A DNA stretch of 32,964 bases from an uncultured Lachnospiraceae bacterium (GTDB lineage: Bacteria; Bacillota; Clostridia; Lachnospirales; Lachnospiraceae). The notes beneath the pieces are model-generated. The model did no database searches. It was given only the letters and a program-made list of their open reading frames with translations, and was not told the DNA's origin. Within the stretch, counting starts at the first letter, position 1. Every line of letters begins with the position of its first letter. The position numbers were made by a program, and so were the translations under genes. Below, piece after piece: positions 23,561 to 30,974 of the stretch. The DNA is taken from assembly GCA_910588885.1 (NCBI GenBank), contig CAJUSQ010000009.1, forward strand, positions 13,018 to 45,981. The letters run 5' to 3'.

Positions 23561-24247
23561 TTATGACGAAACGCCCAGCTTCGCCTTCAAAGCCGCCAAT
23601 TCATCCTCTACTGCCCCATTGCCCTGGGTATCATATTTATCCATAAGACTGTCAATATCGCTTTCCTGCGGGGACTGGTTCAGCTCTGCCATGGCATTCG
23701 CTTCATCCAGCATCTTATTAGCCTTGGCTTCCATCCGGTCAAAGGCGGACAGATTCTCGACGGCCCCTTCTGCACTGGCGCCAATCCGGTTCATCCGCTC
23801 CTGGGCTTTGGCAACCTTTACCTTTGCCTTAATCGCATCCCTTCTGGCATTCAGATCGTTCAGATCGCTTACCAGCTTGTCGTGCATCTGGCGCATCTTC
23901 GCCGCATTCCCTTTTGCCAGGTCATAGGACTGCTGCAGGACCCCCTGCTTGGCTGCCAGGGACTGCTTTTTCTCCAAAAAGGTCCTTGCATCCGATTCGT
24001 TTCCGGCCAGAAGCGCCTTTTCCGCATACTTCTGCATCTTCTCTGTCTCTTCCAGGCATTCGTCCAGCTCCCGTTTCGCCCGTTTCTCATCTGCCATAAC
24101 AGATGCCGTTTCCGCCTTCACCTTTCCCAAATCGCTTTCCAGATTACGCAGGTACTGGTCGATCATCTTCTCCGGGTCCTCGCATTTATCCAGCAGTGCA
24201 TTGATATTCGATGCCATAATATCCTTAAATCTCGTTAAAATCCCCAT
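23561..24247 (-). CDS. pspA: PspA/IM30-family phage shock protein
   Basis: This 228-residue, almost fully helical protein begins MGILTRFKDIMASNINALLD, the characteristic PspA/IM30 amphipathic start, followed by DPEKMIDQYLRNLESDL and long coiled-coil segments. PspA/Vipp1 proteins are ESCRT-III-like and bind damaged membranes to maintain the proton motive force. No pspF or liaRS regulator is in the window. The promoter directly upstream matches sigma-A rather than an ECF sigma. GGAAAGG precedes the ATG. It heads a cluster with SPFH, zinc-ribbon and TPM proteins. Confidence 0.93.
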   Translation of the reverse strand: MGILTRFKDIMASNINALLDKCEDPEKMIDQYLRNLESDLGKVKAETASVMADEKRAKRELDECLEETEKMQKYAEKALLAGNESDARTFLEKKQSLAAKQGVLQQSYDLAKGNAAKMRQMHDKLVSDLNDLNARRDAIKAKVKVAKAQERMNRIGASAEGAVENLSAFDRMEAKANKMLDEANAMAELNQSPQESDIDSLMDKYDTQGNGAVEDELAALKAKLGVSS

Positions 24248-24306
24248 GCTCCCATTCCTTTCCGCGTGTGCTGCTTACTTGTTCCACGGTATTTGCTACG
24301 GGTTTC

Positions 24307-24335
24307 ATTATAATATATATGAAGGGAAAAGTCAA
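24307..24335 (-). promoter_or_regulatory. Promoter of the pspA cluster
   Basis: On the minus strand TTGACT (24335-24330), 17 bases, TATAAT (24312-24307), with a leader of about 50 bases before pspA. This is a strong sigma-A type promoter. Confidence 0.78.
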
Positions 24336-24451
24336 ATGGGGCAGGTGGACTGACCGGGCTGTTTTATGAGGCATCCAGCCTTATTATTTCGATTGAATGC
24401 TCTATCGCAAGCCTATATCCTTGCCAAACAAACCATGGTTTACCTTTTCTC

Positions 24452-25822
24452 TTACCGCAGATAATCCCATGGATTTACATAGCTTCCGTTCAGGCTGACG
24501 CCGAAATGCAGATGGCTGGCCGTAGAAATCCCGGTGTTTCCTACTTTGGCAATCACCTGGCCTGCCGAAACGCTCTGTCCCTTCTCTACAACCAACGCGG
24601 AACAATGCATGTATACGGTATACACACCGTTTCCATGACTCACTGTTACATAATTCCCGGCTGCTTCGCTGTACCCGGCAAAGGAAACTGTCCCGTCTGC
24701 CGCCGCCACAATATCCGCGCCGTGGGCGGCCCCGATGTCGATTCCACGGTGATAGGAAGAGGCTCCGTTGACCGGCGCCGTCCGCGGCCCGTAGTCACTG
24801 GTGACACGGGTACTGGAAGGACAGGGCCAGGTAAATGCGCCGCCGTTGTATTCCGGCTCTTCCGGTTCTTCGGAACCGCTGTTCTCCCCGTCATCCGAAC
24901 CGTTTCCGTCTGAATTCCCGGCATCCGAGCCATTCCCCTCCGAATCCCCGGCATTCTCTCCGGCGCCGTTTTCCTGATTCTTTTCGGCTTCTTCTTTCTT
25001 TTTTGCCTCCTCGGCAGCCTTTTTCGCTTCTTCCTCTTTTCTCTTTTTCTCCTCAGCCTGCCTCTTTTCTTCCTGTTTCCGGGCCTCCTCGGCCTGGATC
25101 ATGGCAATTATTTCATCCTGGGCCTGAATTTCCGCTTCATAGACCTGTGTCAGCTGCTGCGCTTCCGATATTTCCTCCCCTACCTGGGCCAGCTGCTGCT
25201 CCTTTTCCTCTAAAAGTGCAGATACCGCCGTCTGCTCCTCCTGAACCTGCAAAGCCATTTGGGCCAGTTCTTCTTTTTCCTGCTGAAGAACGGTTTCCAC
25301 CCGGCCTACCGTTTCCACCGAGTCCTGGTAGCGTTCCAGCATCTTCCGGTCGTACTGGGAAATCTGGTATATGTATTCCGCACGGTTCAAAAATTCCGCC
25401 AGGTTTTCCGAAGACAAAAGCGCCTCTAAATAAGACCCGGAACTGTTCTCATACATAAAACGAATCCGGACCTTCATGCTCTCATACTGGACTTCCACGT
25501 CCTGCCGGGCCGCTGCCAGCTCCTGCTGGGTATCGCTGATTTCCGTTTCCTTCTGGGTAAGCAAAAGCTCCAGTTCGGAAATACGGCCCGCAATTTCCGT
25601 TAGTTTCCCGTCCAACTGGGCTATTTTTTCCTGAATATCATCCTCCGAAGACCGAAGCGTTTCAATCAGCTCCTGTACCTCCGAAAGCTGCCCCTTCAGC
25701 GCTTCCTTTTCCTGCTGGGCATCGGAAATACTGCCGGCAAACACCTGTACGGCAGTTGTCCCGAAGAGGATCAGCGCTGTTAAAAAGCAGAGGCCCTTTT
25801 GCAAAAATCTTTTCCTATCCAT
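24452..25822 (-). CDS. M23-family murein hydrolase with coiled coil (EnvC/PcsB-like FtsEX partner)
   Basis: This 456-residue exported protein has a signal peptide (GLCFLTALILFGTTAVQVFA), a long coiled coil (about residues 32-275), a Lys/Glu then Gly/Asn/Ser/Asp-rich linker, and a C-terminal M23/LytM endopeptidase domain with SYHRGIDIG (zinc H-x3-D), YMHCS and SHLHFGV (H-x-H), so the active site appears complete. Coiled-coil hydrolases encoded with ftsEX (EnvC, PcsB, RipC) are activated by the FtsEX transporter to split the septal wall. It follows ftsX by 36 bp on the same strand, strongly supporting that partnership. FtsEX proteins bind the coiled coil in known systems; the catalytic type here is M23, not CHAP as in PcsB. 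Confidence 0.92.
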   Translation of the reverse strand: MDRKRFLQKGLCFLTALILFGTTAVQVFAGSISDAQQEKEALKGQLSEVQELIETLRSSEDDIQEKIAQLDGKLTEIAGRISELELLLTQKETEISDTQQELAAARQDVEVQYESMKVRIRFMYENSSGSYLEALLSSENLAEFLNRAEYIYQISQYDRKMLERYQDSVETVGRVETVLQQEKEELAQMALQVQEEQTAVSALLEEKEQQLAQVGEEISEAQQLTQVYEAEIQAQDEIIAMIQAEEARKQEEKRQAEEKKRKEEEAKKAAEEAKKKEEAEKNQENGAGENAGDSEGNGSDAGNSDGNGSDDGENSGSEEPEEPEYNGGAFTWPCPSSTRVTSDYGPRTAPVNGASSYHRGIDIGAAHGADIVAAADGTVSFAGYSEAAGNYVTVSHGNGVYTVYMHCSALVVEKGQSVSAGQVIAKVGNTGISTASHLHFGVSLNGSYVNPWDYLR

Positions 25823-25858
25823 TGATACATCCCTTTTCCTGCTTCCGAATGCTCCAAC

Positions 25859-26767
25859 CTACACCTTCAGATGTTTCCGTATCGTCATACGGCTCCCTAA
25901 AAAGCCGATGCCAACCCCCAGGATCAGCGCGATCGGTACCAGGGTGGAAAATACCTGATTCACGGGCAGGAATTTCATCATGTTGCTCAGCCAGATGAAT
26001 TTCTTCCCCACATATACAATCAGCCTGCTGTACATCAAATACAGCAGCACCAGGGGAATGGCAGAACCGATAAATCCAATTAAAATCCCTTCTACAATAA
26101 AGGGCGACCGTACAAAGTAATCCGTAGCCCCAATCAGCTTCATAATGGCGATTTCTTCCCGCCGGACGGTAATTCCCGTGGTAACCGTATTGCTGATCAG
26201 AAAGACCGCCACACACAGCAGGATCAGGATAATCCCCACGGAAACATACCCGATCAGCCGGTTAAAATCCGTCAGGGTATTGGCTGCAACGGTGGAACTA
26301 CGCACTTCGCGTACCCCTTCCATGGATTGCAGATATGTTACCAGGGTACTCTGCATGGATACATCATTCATATAGATGGCATAGTGGGAAGATTCCGCCA
26401 GGGGGTTATCGTCCCGGAAGCCTTCCATCATATTTTCCGCTCCCTGGAAATAGATTTCCCGGAATTCCGCCCAGGCTTCGTCGGCAGAAATATATACCTT
26501 CTGGGCAACCTCCGTCCGCTTGTCAATCTCCGTCCCGATTTCGTCTATCCGTTCCTGGCTTAAGCCGTCCTCAAAGAAAACGGTTACGGCCACACCGGAT
26601 TCCACTTCTTTTACAATCGACTGGAAATTCATCACAATTGCATAAAAAAGGCCAAACAGGAAAATACAGGCGGACATGGTCGCAACGGACGCCAGGGAAA
26701 AAATCTTATTCCGCCAGATGTTCTTTACGCCCTGTTTAAACGTATAAAAAAAAGTACTAAACCGCAT
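25859..26767 (-). CDS. ftsX: Cell division ABC transporter permease FtsX
   Basis: This 302-residue protein has the FtsX layout: N-terminal cytoplasmic segment (FFYTFKQGVKNIWRNKIFSL), TM1 (ASVATMSACIFLFGLFYAIV), a large extracellular domain of about 130 residues (SGVAVTVFFEDGLSQERIDE...), and three C-terminal TM helices around ITVRREEIAIMKLIGATDYF. The start MRFSTFF at 26767 overlaps the end of ftsE by 11 bases, so translation is coupled. FtsX has no transport role known; it relays ATP-driven changes to a wall hydrolase, here probably the M23 protein downstream. Confidence 0.94.
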   Translation of the reverse strand: MRFSTFFYTFKQGVKNIWRNKIFSLASVATMSACIFLFGLFYAIVMNFQSIVKEVESGVAVTVFFEDGLSQERIDEIGTEIDKRTEVAQKVYISADEAWAEFREIYFQGAENMMEGFRDDNPLAESSHYAIYMNDVSMQSTLVTYLQSMEGVREVRSSTVAANTLTDFNRLIGYVSVGIILILLCVAVFLISNTVTTGITVRREEIAIMKLIGATDYFVRSPFIVEGILIGFIGSAIPLVLLYLMYSRLIVYVGKKFIWLSNMMKFLPVNQVFSTLVPIALILGVGIGFLGSRMTIRKHLKV

Positions 26768-27440
26768 GGACTTCACCCAACCGCTCGTCACTGACGATTA
26801 CGCCTTTCTTCATGGTAATGACACGCTTTTTCATGGCCTTGACAATTTCCATATTATGGGTTACAACCAGAACGGTTGTTCCCTTTTTATTAATCTCGTC
26901 CAACAGCTTCATGATATCCCAGGCATTGTGATTGTCCAGGTTTCCGGTAGGTTCATCCGCCAAAAGGATCTTCGGCTCATTCACCAGGGCCCGGGCAATG
27001 GCGACCCGCTGCTGCTCTCCCCCGGACAGCTGACGGGGATAGGATTTGTATTTGGCTGCAAGCCCTACCATGGAAAGCATCACCGGAACCCGCCGCTTGA
27101 TCTTCTTATTGGGCGTAGAGATGACCCGTTGGGCAAAGGCAATATTTTCATAGACATTCCGGTCCTTCAGCAGGCGGAAATCCTGAAATACCACTCCGAT
27201 ATTCCGCCGGAACCTGGGAATCTGCTTCCGTTTCAAATCGTTTAAGGATCTTCCGTTAATCGTAATATTCCCCACGGTGGGATCCAGCTCCTTTAGCAAC
27301 AGCTTAATCAGCGTAGACTTGCCGGACCCGCTGTCCCCCACCACAAACACAAACTCCCCTTCTTCAATATGCAGGCTCACGTCATTCAGAGCCGGAATCC
27401 CGGCCTTATACGCCTTGCTGACATTTTCCAGTAAAATCAT
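26757..27440 (-). CDS. ftsE: Cell division ATP-binding protein FtsE
   Basis: This 227-residue ABC ATPase has Walker A GDSGSGKSTLIKLL, Q-loop VFQDFRLLKDRNVYENI, the signature LSGGEQQRVAIARALVNEP, Walker B ILLADEPTGNLD and the H-loop VTHN. RLLKDRNVYENIAFA is typical of FtsE rather than lipoprotein exporters. Together with the overlapping ftsX and the downstream M23 hydrolase it forms a septal wall-splitting unit. It starts 19 bp after the CdaR-like regulator; the ribosome site GGGAAGC is modest. Confidence 0.95.
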   Translation of the reverse strand: MILLENVSKAYKAGIPALNDVSLHIEEGEFVFVVGDSGSGKSTLIKLLLKELDPTVGNITINGRSLNDLKRKQIPRFRRNIGVVFQDFRLLKDRNVYENIAFAQRVISTPNKKIKRRVPVMLSMVGLAAKYKSYPRQLSGGEQQRVAIARALVNEPKILLADEPTGNLDNHNAWDIMKLLDEINKKGTTVLVVTHNMEIVKAMKKRVITMKKGVIVSDERLGEVHAV

Positions 27441-27459
27441 GTAAGCTTCCCAAACCTTT

Positions 27460-28548
27460 CTAATAATCCATGGACTCCATATATTTCATATACTTCACTA
27501 CCATAAGCGCGATTTTAAAGGTGATGGCATCTTCAAAGATCCGCAAATCAAGCCCGGTACTCTTCTGAAGCTTATCTAAGCGGTATACCAGTGTATTCCT
27601 GTGTATATACAGCTGTCTGGAGGTTTCAGACACATTCAGGCTGTTTTCAAAAAATTTATTGATGGTGGTAATGGTTTCCTCGTCAAAATCATCCGGTGAC
27701 TTCCGGCCAAAGATTTCCTTGATAAACATCTTGCAAAGCGGAATGGGCAGCTGATAGATCAGCCGTCCGATGCCCAAAGTAGAATAGGCAATAATCCTGC
27801 GTTCTTCAAAGAAAATCTTACCCACGTCCAGAGCCATACGGGCTTCCTTGTAGGAACGGGACACCTCTTTAATCTCCGGCACAATGGTCCCATAGGCGAT
27901 ATGTACCTCATTTTCCTCACCGTCCCGGAACAGGTCTAAAATGACCTCTGCCGTCTTATTTAATTCCTCGTAGCCTTCCTCCTCCGCTACTTCCTTCACT
28001 ACAATGATATTCTTCTCGTCAACTGCCGTAATGAAATCCTTGGCCTTGCCCCCAAAGAGGCTGCGCACCTTCTCCAGCTCGTTCCCGTCTTTCTCCCGGT
28101 TCGTTTCCACAATGTATACGACACGGCGCACTTCCGTATCAATATGGAGCTTTTTGGCGCGGTTGTAAATATCTACCAGAAGCAGGTTATCCAACAGCAG
28201 GTTTTTCACAAAATTATCCTTGTCAAACCGCTCTTTATAGGCAACCAGAAGATTCTGAATCTGGAAGCAGGCAATCTTGCCTACCATATAGACATCTTCG
28301 CTGTCCCCTTTTGCCAGTAAAATGTATTCCAACTGATGCTCATCAAACACTTTAAAGAACTGGCATCCCTGAACCACCTGGCTGTCCGCCGGGGAATCCA
28401 CAAAAGCCAGCGCAGAATTCACATAGACCTCCGTCTCCGGAAAAGTGGACGCCATCACTTTCCCATCGGTATCTATAATACACAGATCCATCCTGGCAAT
28501 CCCCTTTAATCCATCAATTGTATTCTGAAGTATTTGATTCGATATCAT
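27460..28548 (-). CDS. CdaR/PucR-type helix-turn-helix regulator
   Basis: This 362-residue protein has an N-terminal sensory half (ISNQILQNTIDGLKGIARMD, CIIDTDGKVMAS), a central GGDEF-like/CdaR segment and a C-terminal PucR-type helix-turn-helix (TTINKFFENSLNVSETSRQL, YIHRNTLVYRLDKLQKSTG). Such regulators usually control catabolic genes in response to small molecules. Here its stop is 19 bp before ftsE, implying co-transcription with the division genes, an unexpected pairing. The start MISNQIL has AAGGAG upstream and is preferred over an in-frame TTG 24 bases earlier. The ligand is unknown. Confidence 0.85.
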   Translation of the reverse strand: MISNQILQNTIDGLKGIARMDLCIIDTDGKVMASTFPETEVYVNSALAFVDSPADSQVVQGCQFFKVFDEHQLEYILLAKGDSEDVYMVGKIACFQIQNLLVAYKERFDKDNFVKNLLLDNLLLVDIYNRAKKLHIDTEVRRVVYIVETNREKDGNELEKVRSLFGGKAKDFITAVDEKNIIVVKEVAEEEGYEELNKTAEVILDLFRDGEENEVHIAYGTIVPEIKEVSRSYKEARMALDVGKIFFEERRIIAYSTLGIGRLIYQLPIPLCKMFIKEIFGRKSPDDFDEETITTINKFFENSLNVSETSRQLYIHRNTLVYRLDKLQKSTGLDLRIFEDAITFKIALMVVKYMKYMESMDY

Positions 28549-28808
28549 TTGCCCCACTCCTTTACTTATCAATCTTACACATCATCCGATACGGCTTCTG
28601 CAGCCTGTTTGGTCCTGTCCCAGTATAAGCTTCCCGGCTGCACTTTCATGCCTTTCTATGCAACTTTCACAAAAAATCCTGCCATTTGGGTGATGCTGCA
28701 AATACCCTACCCTATATTTTAATGCAAAATCACGAAAAAGGAAAGAGGAAATACATTTTTTCTTATGCATTTTATTTTTAATTGAAACAGGCCCTCCGTT
28801 TCCGGCTC

Positions 28809-29690
28809 CTATTCCGATTGATCCGAATATTCCTGGAACCCTTCTCCCAGTACTTCCCGGGCATCCGTCACAATTACAAAAGCGTTTTGATCAATATCCA
28901 GGACGATTTCCTTCACTTCAACCATTTCTTTCTTGGATACCACGCAGTAAAGCATGCATTTCTCCTGGCCGGAGTACATCCCTCTGGCGTCAAGGCCCGT
29001 CACGCCCCGGTTCAGTTCCTTCATAATGGTGTCTGCTACCCGTTCATATTCCGAGGTAATGATAAAAGCCGCCTTCGAGAACTTAAAGCCTTCCAGCAGC
29101 GCATCTGATAGTTTGGATATGATAAAAATGGAAACAATGGCGTACAGGGCCGGCTGCACCCCGAAAAGATACAGGCCGAATACGACGATAATCCCGTCTA
29201 AAACCTGCATAATCTGAGCAATGGAATAGTGGCGCAGCTTATGCTGAAGCAAGGCCGCCACCATGTCCGTCCCGCCTGTAGTGGCCTTTGCCAGCAGGAT
29301 CATCCCCATGCCCACACCGGTAAGCACACCGCCGAAGACTGCCGCCAGCGTATAATCCCCGGCCACCAGGTCAATTTCCGGCAGCACATACAGCCAGGCT
29401 GACAGCAAAAATGTCGCCACGGCTGTCCGTCCGATAAACCGCTTCCCCTTAACCTTTAAGGCAATTAGAAATACCGGAACGTTCAAAATCAGGTTCGTCA
29501 GCCACAGGGGAATTCCGCCATTCACGGTATCTCCCGTTATTTCTTTCACAATAATAGCAATTCCGGTAAACCCTCCGGTAATCAGGCTGATGGGGTCATA
29601 GATACATTTTATGCCAAGGGACACCAGGCATGTCCCCGCAAAAATCATAATCCAATCCATCCACCGTTTCTTCCGTATCCTGTCACCCAT
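28809..29690 (-). CDS. YitT-family membrane protein with DUF2179 domain
   Basis: This 293-residue protein has five hydrophobic segments with the YitT hallmarks GIKCIYDPISLITGGFTGIA and ATTGGTDMVAALLQHKL, then a cytoplasmic DUF2179 domain (residues about 205-285: SKAAFIITSEYERVADTIM, GVTGLDARGMYSGQEKCMLY). Transport function has been proposed for the family but the substrate is not known. It starts 12 bp after the glycosyltransferase gene and probably shares its promoter. The interval 28549-28808 that follows it holds no recognisable gene or clear terminator. Confidence 0.9.
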   Translation of the reverse strand: MGDRIRKKRWMDWIMIFAGTCLVSLGIKCIYDPISLITGGFTGIAIIVKEITGDTVNGGIPLWLTNLILNVPVFLIALKVKGKRFIGRTAVATFLLSAWLYVLPEIDLVAGDYTLAAVFGGVLTGVGMGMILLAKATTGGTDMVAALLQHKLRHYSIAQIMQVLDGIIVVFGLYLFGVQPALYAIVSIFIISKLSDALLEGFKFSKAAFIITSEYERVADTIMKELNRGVTGLDARGMYSGQEKCMLYCVVSKKEMVEVKEIVLDIDQNAFVIVTDAREVLGEGFQEYSDQSE

Positions 29691-29702
29691 TTTCCTTCAT
29701 CC

Positions 29703-30389
29703 TCAATCCGAATTTTCTTTCTCCTGTTCATATTTGGACAGCATGCTGTGCAGCTTCCCTTTGTGGATTAACTGCTTCACCTTCCCCTTCAGGTAAGACA
29801 CTCCATGCTTCACTTCATAGCCGCATCCCAATCCGCACCAGATCCTGGCATCTATTTTCCCTTTATTCTCCAAAAGGAACAGCTCCTCTTCCGGCGTGGG
29901 CAGCGTGGAAAAAATAATATCCGGTGAAATAATATTGATCTCATTGATCGCGCCGTCACAATCTCCCACACAATCTGCCAGCGCAAGGCTTCCGGCAATC
30001 TGAAGCCTGCCGTAATGCTCCCGCAGATATGTTTCCAGCAGGCTCACCTGCTCCCCGCTGGATCCGAACAGATATACGGTCTTTCCGTTGCGGATAATAC
30101 GTTTTAAAAACTCTGTCATGAACTGTTGTTCGGTTATTTCCTTGATCCGCTGGGGCGAATTCACACCGGCCGCTTTCAGGATCTCTTTATCGTTGATAAT
30201 CACCAGATCCCATGCTTCCATGCTTTCCCTTAGGGCTTCGTCTTCTTTGGCCGTCACCAGCGTTTCCATGGTAATGACCTCAATAATATTCATTACCTTA
30301 TCGTCCAAAAACAGCTCCGCCTGCAGCATGGCTTCCCGCACCGTATAGTTGTCCAGCTGAATCCCCAATATTTCTATTTTCTTAATCAT
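29703..30389 (-). CDS. WecG/TagA/CpsF-family glycosyltransferase
   Basis: This 228-residue protein matches GT26 enzymes, which transfer N-acetylmannosamine(uronate) or related sugars to lipid-linked intermediates for teichoic acids or exopolysaccharide: IEILGIQLDNYTVREAM at the N-terminus, NDKEILKAAG (normally D-G-G/V near the active site), VYLFGSSGEQVSLLETYLRE, and the C-terminal WCGLGCGYEVKHG segment. In classical members the first motif reads ADG(M/I); here it reads NDKE, so activity may differ. The start MIKKIEILG has AGGTG 5 bases upstream. No other glycan genes are next to it. Confidence 0.82.
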   Translation of the reverse strand: MIKKIEILGIQLDNYTVREAMLQAELFLDDKVMNIIEVITMETLVTAKEDEALRESMEAWDLVIINDKEILKAAGVNSPQRIKEITEQQFMTEFLKRIIRNGKTVYLFGSSGEQVSLLETYLREHYGRLQIAGSLALADCVGDCDGAINEINIISPDIIFSTLPTPEEELFLLENKGKIDARIWCGLGCGYEVKHGVSYLKGKVKQLIHKGKLHSMLSKYEQEKENSD

Positions 30390-30460
30390 ATGGCACCTAT
30401 TTATAGTCTCTCTGCATCTCTCATTTCTATACACCTGATAAAAGCTGAAATTACTTATGA

Positions 30461-30489
30461 AGTATACCAAAATAACTACGCTTTTTCAA
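30461..30489 (-). promoter_or_regulatory. Promoter of the glycosyltransferase-YitT unit
   Basis: On the minus strand TTGAAA (30489-30484), 17 bases, TATACT (30466-30461), about 70 bp before the start codon. Confidence 0.68.
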
Positions 30490-30629
30490 CTACTTTTCAT
30501 TGTTATCGAAAAAATGATTTGTCAAGGTTATTTTTGTTTTTTTTGAAAAACCAGACGCTTTTTATGATTTTTCACAAAACGTCCGTTCTGATTTCAACCT
30601 ATGTAAACCGCAAAAATTTCCCACATTTT

Positions 30630-30700
30630 TGTGGATAATGTGCATAACTCGGTGTATAACTCTTTTTTTCCTAAAAATCAACGCTTTTCGATGTGGATAA
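30630..30700. promoter_or_regulatory. Cluster of DnaA-box sequences
   Basis: TGTGGATAA occurs at 30630-30638 and 30692-30700 and TGTGCATAA at 30639-30647, each a full match to the DnaA box TTATNCACA on the other strand. GGTGTATAA (30651-30659) differs at one position. All face the same way in a 585-bp AT-rich gap (30390-30974) with no supported gene. The cluster could titrate DnaA, regulate a neighbour, or be an origin element; dnaA itself is not in the window. Confidence 0.6.
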
Positions 30701-30827
30701 CTTGTGCAATCATTTACACTTTTCGACATAAGATTCCAAAATTTTTCTTTTTTTGTGCATATTGCTTATTTTGATGATTTCGGTATGCCCCCTGCCGGTT
30801 TTGAGTCTGTTCCGTTCCACATCCTGA

Positions 30828-30919
30828 TCCTGTTCCCTTCCAGGTCTTGGTTCTGTTCCTTTTCAGTTCTTGGTTCTGTTCCTTTTCAGTTCTTGGTTCT
30901 GTTCCTTTTCAGTTCTTGG
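30828..30919. repeat. 23-bp tandem repeat (minisatellite)
   Basis: Three identical units starting TTCTGTTCCTTTTCAGTTCT and ending TGG lie at 30851-30873, 30874-30896 and 30897-30919. A degenerate unit occupies 30828-30850 and a further trace lies before it. The 23-bp period is not a multiple of three, so it is unlikely to be coding. It sits just downstream of the NlpC/P60 terminator. Confidence 0.85.
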
Positions 30920-30924
30920 GGTGC

Positions 30925-30961
30925 AAAAAAGGCACCGAACATATGTTCCAGTGCCTTTTGT
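30925..30961 (-). terminator. Terminator of the SH3-NlpC/P60 gene
   Basis: On the minus strand AAAAGGCAC (30959-30951) pairs with GTGCCTTTT (30935-30927), followed by further Ts to give a six-T run. The loop contains the palindrome GAACATATGTTC. The hairpin begins about 15 bp after the stop codon. Confidence 0.82.
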
Positions 30962-30974
30962 CTTCTATGTATGT

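Noticed and set aside
24430..24441. 12-bp palindrome AAACCATGGTTT after the M23 gene
   Set aside because: Too short and without a T run to be called a terminator, and no operator context.
30630..30700. Chromosomal replication origin
   Set aside because: No dnaA, dnaN or rpmH is nearby and genes on both sides are on the same strand, unlike a typical Firmicutes origin; kept only as a DnaA-box cluster.
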